Below are positions 1 to 7,051 of a stretch of DNA of 11,977 bases, one piece after another. The translations under genes and the position numbers were made by a program. Every line of letters begins with the position of its first letter. The stretch's first letter is position 1. Source of the stretch: JANRKF01 sp964519595 (lineage in GTDB: Bacteria > Pseudomonadota > Alphaproteobacteria > Rickettsiales > SXRF01); the NCBI GenBank assembly GCA_964519595.1, contig CAZFJN010000048.1, forward strand, positions 1-11,977, read 5' to 3'. Under the pieces are notes generated by a model. That model searched no databases and had not been told where the DNA came from. It saw only the letters and a list, made by a program, of their open reading frames with translations.

Positions 1-1205
1 AGAAACTGCTTAGCCAGTTTCAGGCTTTGTCCTTGATAGTTTGATTTTATTTCCTGTCCGTACAGCAGCTCTGGAACAGCGGCCATTTTCTCGTAGCGCA
101 GCCAGCCGACTGTTTGTCCATGTTCTAAGAGAAACGGCACTTCATGCGAGCGGACTTCAAGAACTCCTCTGCTGCTGCCGGCTTTTTTTGTTTGCAGATT
201 CCAGCCGAATCCTGGATCAAAAAATCCGGCATAGTGAACACGGAATTCTCCGGCGCGAGTATCATAAGGCAACATTTCCGCGGCATAATCTGGCGGAACG
301 GCGATTGCTTCCTTGGTCATTAAAATATAAAATTCATCCGGATCAAGTATGAGCGAGGTGTTTTTACGAAAACGCAAAGGATCCCAGAATTCAAGAGGAT
401 CATAATCTCTGCGTTCAAGGTCTATTTTTCTGGAATTTTTCTTAGCGCGCCAGCCGATAATGTCGCCTTCTTTGCCACTGCCGACCAGATCAACGCTGAA
501 AGGCAAATCTCCGGTTTTTTCGCGCAGATTGCTGGAGGTTGCGGCCTCGGCGGAATTTATGTTGATAATGCGCTGTTCATCAATCATGCTTTGCCATTCG
601 GCGGAATTTATGATTGCAGCACCTTCGCCAATCTGCCGACGAAAACGCAGCTGGCTTAGCCTCGTTCCGGATTTAACCACAATACTGAAACTGCGCGGCG
701 CGACTTCAGCGTAGAGACGTCCTTTATAACCCCTGTCAACGCGGTCAAATAAGGTTGCGCCATCAGCGATAATTCTGGTTAAAATATCCAGCCTGCCGGT
801 TGAGCTTTTCGGATTGGCAAAAGCCATGACATCTTTATTTAAGGCTATTCCTTCCAGCAGCGGTATTACATAGACACGGCCTTTTTCAAGAACTGCGCCG
901 TTGCTTAAATCTATTTTGAAGCGATCATAAGCAGAATCAAGCTGCTGCATTTTTTCTAAAACGGTAAGGCCATTTCCCGGCAGAAAACTTGCATCAACCG
1001 GATAAGCATAATTACCAAGGCGCAAATCAATACTGGCCGGCTGAATCTGATCAGCAATTATCTGATTATCAGCAGAGAATTCGCGACTGGCGAATATTTC
1101 GCCACTTGCCAGCATTTCCTTTATTTTCTGCGAAGGAAAAATTCCAGTGTAACGCGCGAATTCTGTCTCTATATTTTCTATATTTTCAAGATTCATGGTA
1201 GACAT
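1..1205 (-). CDS. dcd: 2'-deoxycytidine 5'-triphosphate deaminase, two-domain alphaproteobacterial form (3' end cut by window edge)
   Basis: Predicted to deaminate dCTP to dUTP, feeding dTMP synthesis in the cytosol. 401 codons are visible from ATG 1205; a second ATG lies at 1196. The reading frame is open to the window edge and the visible end, SNYQGQSLKLAKQF, looks like the family C-terminus, so only a few codons should be missing. It is a tandem double-domain protein. The first half has K133-S134-S135...R138, matching the RSSxxR nucleotide loop of Dcd, followed by DRGYKGRLYAEV (157-168), with E167 the likely counterpart of the catalytic Glu. The second half repeats the fold with DPGFGW (330-335) and RGVLEV (346-351). 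The start lies 2 nt after the pccA stop with no clear Shine-Dalgarno sequence, so translational coupling is likely. The linker around residues 198-225 holds an internal repeat of INSAE. About 400 residues is longer than the roughly 365 I recall for the family. Confidence 0.88.
   Translation of the reverse strand, partial: MSTMNLENIENIETEFARYTGIFPSQKIKEMLASGEIFASREFSADNQIIADQIQPASIDLRLGNYAYPVDASFLPGNGLTVLEKMQQLDSAYDRFKIDLSNGAVLEKGRVYVIPLLEGIALNKDVMAFANPKSSTGRLDILTRIIADGATLFDRVDRGYKGRLYAEVAPRSFSIVVKSGTRLSQLRFRRQIGEGAAIINSAEWQSMIDEQRIININSAEAATSSNLREKTGDLPFSVDLVGSGKEGDIIGWRAKKNSRKIDLERRDYDPLEFWDPLRFRKNTSLILDPDEFYILMTKEAIAVPPDYAAEMLPYDTRAGEFRVHYAGFFDPGFGWNLQTKKAGSSRGVLEVRSHEVPFLLEHGQTVGWLRYEKMAAVPELLYGQEIKSNYQGQSLKLAKQF
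547..612. repeat. 15-bp direct repeat within the dcd interdomain linker
   Basis: TCGGCGGAATTTATG occurs at 547-561 and again at 598-612. The 51-bp spacing equals 17 codons, so the frame is kept. On the coding strand both copies encode INSAE. Flanking sequence does not match, so this is either a decayed 51-bp tandem duplication or a short insertion flanked by direct repeats. Confidence 0.8.
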
Positions 1206-1207
1206 AA

Positions 1208-3199
1208 TCAAGCGGCGAATTCAATAAGCAACTGATCAGCCTGCACTGATTCCTTATCGCCGACATGTAGTTTTTTCACTGTCGTTTCATGGTCAGCATA
1301 AATAACATTTTCCATTTTCATTGCTTCAATAACCAGCAATTCCTGCCCTGGTTTTACTTCCTCTCCTTCTTTTACGCGCATCGCCACAACTAGTCCGGCA
1401 ATTGGCGCAAGCAGGCGGTCTTTCCGGTTTTTATCACGCGGCGGTGGCATGAACTGCGCCAGCTCAGCAACACGCGGCGTGCGAACGCGCACCGCCACAT
1501 CAGCGCCGCCGTAAGACAGAAGATAACCTTCCTGCAAATGCCGAATTTGTGCGCTTACCGGCTGATTATTAATTGTGCCTTGGAAAAGCCTGTTACCAAG
1601 CCGCCAGCTGGTTCTAACCGCTATTAGCTTGCGGTTTTGCGTTATGAAATAGCCAAGATCCTGATCCGGACGAGCATAAACCGGATAATCAACACCATCA
1701 ACATTCACCACCCAGCGCGCGCCAATTGCGCGTTCACGGCCAGGAGTCTGCCCGGAAATTTTTGCGGCGCGCTCAGCATCACGCAAAAATATAGTAGTGG
1801 CAACGCCTAGGAAAACCTTGGTTATTTCGCTGGTAAGTTCCGCGCCGATAAAGCCGCCCGGATATTCCTGCTCAATGAAATTAGTGGAAATATCGCCTGA
1901 TTCAAAACGCGCATGTCCTAAAATCGCTTCCAGAAAACTGGCATTGTGCGAAATTCCTTCAATTATGAAGGAAGAAAGCGCTTGTTTTATTGAAGATATT
2001 GCCTGCTCACGCGTGTCGCCATGCGAACATACTTTGGCGATCATCGGATCATAAAACATGCTGACTTCGCCGCCTTCATAAATTCCTGTATCAATAAGGA
2101 TATTGTCCAGATTCGGCGGTTCTTTATAGCGTGTTATCCGGCCGGTAGAAGGAAGGAAGCCGCGCTTCGGATCTTCCGCATAAAGCCGCGCTTCAACTGA
2201 CCATCCTTCAAATTTAACATCATTCTGCGTGAATGAAAGAGCTTGTCCGGCGGCAATCCGAATCATCTGCTCAACCAGATCAATTCCGGTAATCAATTCA
2301 GTGACACGATGCTCAACCTGCAAGCGCGTATTCATTTCCAGAAAATAGAAATTGCGTTGTTGATCCATTATGAATTCAACTGTTCCGGCAGAATAATAAC
2401 CAACTTCCTTAGCCAGAGCCACCGCCTGTTCGCCCATTTTGCGGCGGGTTTTTTCATCAAGAAAAATGCTCGGCGCTTCTTCAATTACTTTCTGATGACG
2501 ACGCTGAATTGAGCATTCGCGCTCGCCAAGCCAGAGATAATTACCTTGCCGATCAGCGAGGACTTGTATTTCAATATGGCGCGGATTTTCTATGAAACGC
2601 TCAATAAAAACCCGGCTGTCTTTAAAGCTGCTGGCGGCTTCAGAGGCGGCGTATTTAAAACCGTCAATCAATTCTTTTTCATTGCGCGCAATTCGCATTC
2701 CTTTGCCGCCGCCGCCTGCTGCGGCTTTTATCATCACCGGAAAACCTACTTCCTTGGCAATTCTTCTGGCATCTTCATCAGAATTAATAACATCAAGAAC
2801 ACCAGGAACTGTTGATACTCCGGCCTTTATAGCGATTTTTTTTGACTCAATCTTATCGCCCATTTTTTTGACGGCTTCCGGAGAAGGTCCGATAAGAATA
2901 ACTCCGGCATCATGAAGGCGACGCGCGAATTCAGAATTTTCAGACAAAAAACCATAACCAGGATGAACCGCCTCAGCGCCAGTTCCGGCAACTGCGCTTA
3001 AAATATTATCAATATTCAAATAGCTTTTAACCGAAGGCGAAGGTCCGATATAAACCGCCTCATCTGCTTCTTTAACATGCAGAGAATTAGTATCTGCCTC
3101 GGAATAAACTGCTACCGTCTTAATTCCCATGCGTTTAGCAGTCCGCATTATACGAACGGCAATTTCACCACGGTTAGCAATAAGAATCTTTTTGAACAT
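1208..3199 (-). CDS. pccA: Propionyl-CoA carboxylase, alpha subunit (biotin carboxylase plus biotin carrier)
   Basis: ATP-dependent carboxylation of a biotin carried on the same chain. With a PccB partner (not in this window) it makes methylmalonyl-CoA from propionyl-CoA. 663 aa, the usual PccA length. Order: biotin carboxylase N-domain (IANRGEIA, 7-14), ATP-grasp with glycine loop AAAGGGGKGMRI (159-170), catalytic EMNTRLQVEH (288-297), R338, the PccA-type middle domain with TPRVAEL (574-580), and a biotinyl domain with EAMKMEN and biotin-accepting K628, 35 residues from the C-terminus. The middle domain favours PccA over acetyl-CoA carboxylase AccC, which lacks the carrier, and MccA is less likely. 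ATG 3199 has a good Shine-Dalgarno sequence, AGAGGA, 5 nt upstream. Residue 298 is Arg (codon CGT at 2308-2306), where the family has Pro after QVEH; all other core residues I checked are present. dcd follows 2 nt downstream. Confidence 0.95.
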   Translation of the reverse strand: MFKKILIANRGEIAVRIMRTAKRMGIKTVAVYSEADTNSLHVKEADEAVYIGPSPSVKSYLNIDNILSAVAGTGAEAVHPGYGFLSENSEFARRLHDAGVILIGPSPEAVKKMGDKIESKKIAIKAGVSTVPGVLDVINSDEDARRIAKEVGFPVMIKAAAGGGGKGMRIARNEKELIDGFKYAASEAASSFKDSRVFIERFIENPRHIEIQVLADRQGNYLWLGERECSIQRRHQKVIEEAPSIFLDEKTRRKMGEQAVALAKEVGYYSAGTVEFIMDQQRNFYFLEMNTRLQVEHRVTELITGIDLVEQMIRIAAGQALSFTQNDVKFEGWSVEARLYAEDPKRGFLPSTGRITRYKEPPNLDNILIDTGIYEGGEVSMFYDPMIAKVCSHGDTREQAISSIKQALSSFIIEGISHNASFLEAILGHARFESGDISTNFIEQEYPGGFIGAELTSEITKVFLGVATTIFLRDAERAAKISGQTPGRERAIGARWVVNVDGVDYPVYARPDQDLGYFITQNRKLIAVRTSWRLGNRLFQGTINNQPVSAQIRHLQEGYLLSYGGADVAVRVRTPRVAELAQFMPPPRDKNRKDRLLAPIAGLVVAMRVKEGEEVKPGQELLVIEAMKMENVIYADHETTVKKLHVGDKESVQADQLLIEFAA

Positions 3200-3247
3200 A
3201 ATTTCCTCTTATAGTCTTTATCTGTCAGCAAATTCCAGCAACAAGAT

Positions 3248-3285
3248 ATATTAATTCGACTACTAATTCGACATATTAATTCGAT
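3248..3285. repeat. Triple tandem repeat of about 13 bp in the pccA leader
   Basis: Three head-to-tail units: ATATTAATTCGAC (3248-3260), TACTAATTCGAC (3261-3272) and ATATTAATTCGAT (3273-3285). They sit about 50-85 nt upstream of the pccA ATG, in the presumed 5' leader or promoter. No function can be read from them. An operator built on AATTCGA is possible but unproven. Confidence 0.8.
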
Positions 3286-3296
3286 AGCAGCTTCGT

Positions 3297-3368
3297 CCGC
3301 TATATAAAAGCAAAAAATTAGGATGCAAAAAATTAGGCTATGGAGATATATATATGGAGATATAGCGG
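3297..3368. repeat. Inverted repeat enclosing two tandem duplications, between the 334-aa gene and pccA
   Basis: CCGCTATAT (3297-3305) and its perfect reverse complement ATATAGCGG (3360-3368) flank a 54-nt interval. Inside are a 15-bp tandem pair differing at one base (GCAAAAAATTAGGAT at 3310-3324, GCAAAAAATTAGGCT at 3325-3339) and an 11-bp pair with 14-bp period (ATGGAGATATA at 3340-3350 and 3354-3364). The outer stem begins just after the stop of the upstream membrane-protein gene. It could act as a loose terminator or be a small mobile or palindromic element. Confidence 0.7.
3301..3328 (-). promoter_or_regulatory. Possible pccA promoter
   Basis: Read on the minus strand, TTGCAT (3328-3323) and TATATA (3306-3301) are separated by 16 bp and lie about 100 nt upstream of the pccA start. 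The match to sigma70 consensus is only partial (3/6 and 4/6) and the region is AT-rich, so this is a weak call. Confidence 0.28.
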
Positions 3369-3370
3369 CG

Positions 3371-4375
3371 TCAGGCAATTGCCGCTGATTGCGTTAGTAA
3401 TTCACTGTTCCTTCTTATTTTTTCTTTTTCTTGGTAAGGAACTGCTCTGCTTTCTTTTTTATTCTCTAAAGAAAAGTCATTTGGTGGTGCTGATTGTTGA
3501 GCAAAATTCATGTTTTCTGATTCATTGCCATTTAGTTCGTTTTTATTTTCATCATGACTTGTATTTTTATTTGTATTTTTCTTACGTTTATCAAACATTC
3601 CGGCAAACATATTATAGAAAAAAGCGTGTAAAACAGCGTAAGGAACACCAAGTCCAAAATCCATCGCTACATTTTCATGAATAAATTTCCAACGCTCTTT
3701 TGCCTCGGAGGCGGATAATTTCTTAAATGATTTTTCGCTGAAACCAAATTTGCCGGCAACTGTGGCGCTGGCATTTTCGACATGATCGAACCAGATTTTA
3801 TTGCCGATTTTTTTTGTAGTTGGAATAACTACAATCGCCAACAATGGAGCAAGAGCCGCAAAACGCGACACCATCCCTGCCCAGAAATCTTTTTTTGGAG
3901 CTTCGTCTATTGCTTTATATGCTTCTTGAAACTGAGGATCATTCTCAATTTTTTCCTTGCCGTATATCAGTTCATCAAAATATTTAGAAACTGACTTTTT
4001 GACATTCTTGCTTTCAAGAAACAGCAAAACAGGAATTGTAAACATACCGCCAGCAATGAGGCTGACAAAAGCATTGCCGTAGCCAGCGCTGGATTTAAGT
4101 TGTTGTGGGTTTTTTATAAATGGCTTCAGAGCTTTGCTAAAGGCTGTGGTTATTGGACCACTCCAGTATTTCTTGCCAATTTCGCTATATTTCGCTCCGT
4201 AGGAAAATCCAACGCCAACAGCAGCATTATACAGCCAGTCAACACTTAAATAAGTGCTCCATTTGTGAATGAATACTCCCCAGCTGCTTTTGGCATTATT
4301 GTTAGCATTATTATGGTCATTATTATTTTTGCCATTTTCTATGCTACTATCGCTATTTTCTGCACTTTTTACCAT
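3371..4375 (-). CDS. Hypothetical asparagine-rich polytopic membrane protein
   Basis: I do not recognise this 334-aa protein. The N-terminal 30 residues are low complexity and Asn-rich (17-27). Hydrophobic stretches that could span a membrane lie at about 46-60, 102-120, 170-186 and 238-260. Charged Lys-rich segments separate them, for example KNVKKSVSKYFDELIYGKEK (123-142). The C-terminal 75 residues are hydrophilic, Asn/Glu/Lys-rich and probably disordered. There is no signal peptide and no catalytic motif I can name. The distribution of charge and aromatic residues (WLYNAAVGVGFSYG, FFYNMFAGMF) supports a real inner-membrane protein, and the frame is open over 1 kb. ATG 4375 lacks a strong Shine-Dalgarno sequence. 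The gene appears monocistronic, with spacers of about 170 nt downstream and 147 nt upstream to the nearest ORF. Function unknown. Confidence 0.75.
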   Translation of the reverse strand: MVKSAENSDSSIENGKNNNDHNNANNNAKSSWGVFIHKWSTYLSVDWLYNAAVGVGFSYGAKYSEIGKKYWSGPITTAFSKALKPFIKNPQQLKSSAGYGNAFVSLIAGGMFTIPVLLFLESKNVKKSVSKYFDELIYGKEKIENDPQFQEAYKAIDEAPKKDFWAGMVSRFAALAPLLAIVVIPTTKKIGNKIWFDHVENASATVAGKFGFSEKSFKKLSASEAKERWKFIHENVAMDFGLGVPYAVLHAFFYNMFAGMFDKRKKNTNKNTSHDENKNELNGNESENMNFAQQSAPPNDFSLENKKESRAVPYQEKEKIRRNSELLTQSAAIA

Positions 4376-4522
4376 ATATTACACACATAGTTAGCCACCA
4401 TAAAATCTAACACAAAAACGGTGCAAAAAATGTGAATAATTTATGACAAATATGCAGTTTATAACAAAATCTTCACAAAACTGTAACTTTAGTTATTTGG
4501 TGCAGTCAGACAAAACATCCCT

Positions 4523-4690
4523 ATGGTGAGTTTTAATGACAAGCCATGTTCTAATGATCAGGCGGCTGATCTTATAGCTGCTGGAATATCAGGATTGCAT
4601 AATCTGGCCAAGGAGCTTGGAGTAGAGAAGGCGGTTGCAGCAATACTATCTCCACGTACTGGCCGAAGTCGCTCAAAACCAAATGAATAA
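4523..4690 (+). CDS. Possible small protein, 55 aa
   Basis: A 55-codon ORF from ATG 4523 to TAA 4690, on the strand opposite its neighbours, in a 440-nt gap. The product starts MVSFNDKPCSNDQAADLIAA and continues with an Ala/Leu/Gly-rich stretch (about 14-42) that would form an amphipathic helix. It ends in a basic tail, PRTGRSRSKPNE. Composition looks protein-like rather than random AT-rich translation. Against it: no clear ribosome binding site before the ATG, no strong promoter, and no recognised family. A strong palindrome lies 44 nt after the stop. It could be a small regulatory or peptide gene, a remnant of a longer gene, or chance. Confidence 0.4.
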   Translation: MVSFNDKPCSNDQAADLIAAGISGLHNLAKELGVEKAVAAILSPRTGRSRSKPNE

Positions 4691-4733
4691 TAAAAGCCCA
4701 ATAAAATAAATCAATATTTACATCACAATTAAC

Positions 4734-4765
4734 ACCATTTTGCGATCAACATATCGCAAAATGGT
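4734..4765. repeat. Perfect 13-bp stem palindrome between the 55-aa ORF and rpmJ
   Basis: ACCATTTTGCGAT (4734-4746) pairs perfectly with ATCGCAAAATGGT (4753-4765) around a 6-nt loop, CAACAT. It lies 44 nt past the stop of the small plus-strand ORF and 53 nt past the rpmJ stop on the minus strand. No T-run follows on either strand, so it is not a canonical rho-independent terminator. It may be a 3' mRNA-stabilising hairpin, a bidirectional transcription end, or a protein-binding palindrome. Confidence 0.75.
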
Positions 4766-4818
4766 AAGCGTGATTGAGCATTTCGTTAAGCTTAGTTCCG
4801 CCTTCGCTAACGCTAAAA

Positions 4819-4944
4819 TCAGCCTTGGCGTGCTTTAAAGCGGGGATTTTTTTTATTTATTACGTATACGCGGCCTTTGCGGCGCACTACGCGGCAGTTC
4901 TTATCACGAACTTTAGCTGATTTCAGAGAGCTTAGTACTTTCAT
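4819..4944 (-). CDS. rpmJ: 50S ribosomal protein L36 (cysteine-poor, 41-aa type)
   Basis: Component of the large ribosomal subunit. The 41-aa product begins MKVLSSLKSAKVRDKNCRVV and ends RVYVINKKNPRFKARQG, the standard alphaproteobacterial L36 ending. It has only one Cys (C17) and no CxxC-CxxxxH zinc ribbon, so it is the C-minus, zinc-independent form. ATG 4944 is preceded by AGGT 7 nt upstream and by a promoter with a perfect TTGACA -35. The gene stands alone with its own promoter, as expected for this L36 type outside the spc operon. Its short length makes it easy to miss in automated ORF calling. Confidence 0.96.
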   Translation of the reverse strand: MKVLSSLKSAKVRDKNCRVVRRKGRVYVINKKNPRFKARQG

Positions 4945-4973
4945 AACAATACCTGATTATGTGTGAGGTGCGA

Positions 4974-5003
4974 TTTTTAGTTTGTTTAGTAACATTTTGT
5001 CAA
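4974..5003 (-). promoter_or_regulatory. rpmJ promoter
   Basis: On the minus strand, TTGACA (5003-4998) is followed after 18 bp by TAAAAA (4979-4974), or after 17 bp by CTAAAA. Transcription would start about 20-25 nt before the rpmJ ATG. The -35 is a perfect sigma70/RpoD consensus and the -10 is weaker. Confidence 0.65.
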
Positions 5004-5011
5004 CTGGAAAC

Positions 5012-5031
5012 TGCACTAAAATGCACTAAAA
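5012..5031. repeat. 10-bp tandem duplication upstream of the rpmJ promoter
   Basis: TGCACTAAAA occurs twice head to tail, at 5012-5021 and 5022-5031, just upstream of the rpmJ -35 box and overlapping the T-tract of the adjacent glycosyltransferase terminator. Confidence 0.8.
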
Positions 5032-5061
5032 ATTTGGCAATAGCAGATGATATTGCCAAAT
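5028..5061 (-). terminator. Rho-independent terminator of the glycosyltransferase gene
   Basis: Read on the minus strand, ATTTGGCAATA (5061-5051) and TATTGCCAAAT (5042-5032) form an 11-bp perfect stem with an 8-nt loop. The T-tract is TTTTT (5032-5028), starting with the last base of the stem. It begins 7 nt after the glycosyltransferase stop and separates that transcript from the rpmJ promoter. Confidence 0.8.
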
Positions 5062-5068
5062 AATGCTG

Positions 5069-7024
5069 TCAGATAATGTTAAAAGAATGAAAATTACTGA
5101 ATGTTCTGGCTTTTCCGTGTTTTGTTTTATTCCAGACATATGGTTTTAGAAATAATTGCCAGAGGGCGATATAGCTGGCAACACTATGTAAAATAAGATA
5201 AAAAGGATATATAAATGCGCTCATTATCATTTTTGTGCGTTGTTGCTGATATAAAGAGGCAGCATGAATAGCGATTGCGCTATGAATAAGCAGATGAAAG
5301 AGCAGATTAATTTGCGCCAGAAAGATAAGCCATTCCGGAAAGCTGGTTATATTGATTATCCATGATGAAATGGACAGCAACCAGGCCAGCGGCGCGGTAA
5401 GATAAGCGAAGCTGGAAAGGGCGACAAAACATTGAAAACCTGAAAAACCATGCCAGCCGAGCGCTTTATATAGTTTAAAAGGCCGTCGCATATGAACCAG
5501 CCAGGTTTGCATATAGCCTTTTATCCAGCGCGCGCGTTGATAAAGCCACGCGGAAATGCTGTTAGGAGCTTCTTCAATGGTAATTGAATCAAACATGCAG
5601 GAATAAAAGCCTTGTGCGGCGAGGCGAGTTCCTAAATCAGCGTCTTCTGTGACATTAAAAGGATCCCACTCGCCGAGTTCACGCAATTTAGCCAGAGAAA
5701 AATGGTTACTTGTGCCGCCGAGCATAACTGGCATATCGAGGCGCGACATGCCGGGCAGCATCATTTCAAACAACATAAAATATTCCAGAGAAAATAATCT
5801 GGTTAATAAATTATCATGTGTATTATAATAGTTAAGCCGCGCTTGCAGGCAGATTACTTCCGGCGGCAGAGTGCGAAAAAGCTGTACGGCTTTTCTTAAT
5901 TGCTCTTTTTCGGGAATATCATCAGCATCATAAACTGTGACATATTCACCGCGGGCAAAACGCAGCGCATAGTTGCAGGCTTTTGGTTTTGTGCGTGGTC
6001 CGCCGGAAGGAACGCGAATTATTTCAAAATTATAGCGCGGACGAAGCAAATAGGCGGCTTCCAATGTTTCCAGATCATCTTCTTCCATTATCAGCTTTAC
6101 ATCAAGCTTTCCGGACGGATAGTTGATCGCAGAGATTGCGCGTAACATTCCGGCAATGCTTTCTGCTTCCTTATACATTGGAACTAATATTGTATAAATT
6201 GGCAATTCATGATCTGCTTGCTGATGATTTTTATATTTATCCTTTTTATCAACAGTAGCGATGTTTTTATTTTGTAAGGAATTATTTGTGCTTTTTCTGA
6301 CAATATCCTCAGCGCGATATGGTTTTATTCTTCCGGTTGCATAAATCGCTATTTTAAAGCAGTTAGTTATTGAATAAATAATATGACACAAGGCCAGAAT
6401 TATCATCAGCGCGGCAGTTGGAAATATAAAACAAGCGAGAATTGACAGTAAAGAGGAGGTAATAAGAATGCTGTTTCTTAGTTTACTTGCGGCTTTTGGT
6501 GTTTTGCAGGCAGATAATTCTGGAGAAATTTCATAAAGGCGATATGCGCTTTTATGAGATAATGATTTTGCAAATATAATTTGTATTGCCTGATGAATAT
6601 CGCGCGGACTGGTTATGACAAAACTTATATTTTCGCCATAACGTTCCTTTGCCCAGCTGATTGTTTCCTGACTATATTCCGAGGTGGCAATAATCCAGCC
6701 GACAGAATTGCGGCGGTAAGGAATAGATTTGTAATGAATATATTCTTCAAGCAGCTGTTCATCAAGCAGGCTGATCTCCGGCAGCGACTCTGGCAGATAT
6801 TCAAGCAAATTGACATAGTCAAGATTCTTCTGCGCGGCCAGCGCCTGATATAAAAGCGGATAGCCAATTATTCCCTCGCTGATAAAAATATCGCCAATTC
6901 GAGTTTTTGTATTGCGCGCAATCGCCAAGGTTTGATTAAGCTGCGGACGATTTACAGCTTCCGCCTGCAATAAAATTTCGCCAAGCGGTAGTTGCTGATT
7001 TCTTAGAGGTGATGATTTTTGCAT
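5069..7024 (-). CDS. Membrane glycosyltransferase family 2 with N-terminal MshEN (GspE N-terminal) domain, XagB-like
   Basis: Predicted inner-membrane processive glycosyltransferase for an exported polysaccharide. 651 aa. Residues 12-165 form a GspE/MshE N-terminal domain. Its second helical motif starts R42-I-G-D and ends A-L-A-A-Q65 with G51 between, matching the c-di-GMP-binding pattern RLGxxLxxxGxxxxxxLxxALxxQ. The first motif (13-36) is degenerate, with Pro in place of Arg. Transmembrane helices lie at about 184-226. A GT2 catalytic domain (about 275-510) has DADD (366-369), TED (459-461) and QRARW (496-500), as in BcsA-type synthases. Three or four further transmembrane helices follow, then a conserved tail, WNKTKHG (631-637). 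It is preceded after about 20 nt by an outer-membrane protein gene and ends at a strong terminator. The fusion implies allosteric control by c-di-GMP. The sugar substrate is unknown, and cellulose cannot be assumed. Confidence 0.88.
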   Translation of the reverse strand: MQKSSPLRNQQLPLGEILLQAEAVNRPQLNQTLAIARNTKTRIGDIFISEGIIGYPLLYQALAAQKNLDYVNLLEYLPESLPEISLLDEQLLEEYIHYKSIPYRRNSVGWIIATSEYSQETISWAKERYGENISFVITSPRDIHQAIQIIFAKSLSHKSAYRLYEISPELSACKTPKAASKLRNSILITSSLLSILACFIFPTAALMIILALCHIIYSITNCFKIAIYATGRIKPYRAEDIVRKSTNNSLQNKNIATVDKKDKYKNHQQADHELPIYTILVPMYKEAESIAGMLRAISAINYPSGKLDVKLIMEEDDLETLEAAYLLRPRYNFEIIRVPSGGPRTKPKACNYALRFARGEYVTVYDADDIPEKEQLRKAVQLFRTLPPEVICLQARLNYYNTHDNLLTRLFSLEYFMLFEMMLPGMSRLDMPVMLGGTSNHFSLAKLRELGEWDPFNVTEDADLGTRLAAQGFYSCMFDSITIEEAPNSISAWLYQRARWIKGYMQTWLVHMRRPFKLYKALGWHGFSGFQCFVALSSFAYLTAPLAWLLSISSWIINITSFPEWLIFLAQINLLFHLLIHSAIAIHAASLYQQQRTKMIMSAFIYPFYLILHSVASYIALWQLFLKPYVWNKTKHGKARTFSNFHSFNII

Positions 7025-7025
7025 T

Positions 7026-7051
7026 ATTATTTAGAACGATTATTTAGAACG
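7026..7051. repeat. 13-bp perfect tandem duplication at the outer-membrane protein / glycosyltransferase junction
   Basis: ATTATTTAGAACG occurs at 7026-7038 and 7039-7051. The right-hand copy spans the stop codon of the outer-membrane protein gene (TAA at 7046-7044), so the duplication copied its 3' end into the spacer just before the glycosyltransferase start. Confidence 0.88.

Noticed and set aside
2243..2915. Plus-strand ORFs of 89-107 codons opposite pccA
   Set aside because: They are antisense to conserved biotin carboxylase codons and show no independent start signals or family features.
1208..3199. AccC (acetyl-CoA carboxylase biotin carboxylase) assignment
   Set aside because: The chain carries a fused biotinyl domain and the PccA-type middle domain, which stand-alone AccC lacks.
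3148..3378. 76-codon minus-strand ORF upstream of pccA
   Set aside because: It overlaps the pccA start and the end of the 334-aa gene, is made largely of the tandem-repeat leader, and its product has no protein-like pattern beyond AT-rich hydrophobic residues.
4376..4522. Structured RNA or tRNA in the spacer upstream of the 334-aa gene
   Set aside because: The stretch is AT-rich with only short chance stems; no cloverleaf, riboswitch core or convincing promoter was found.
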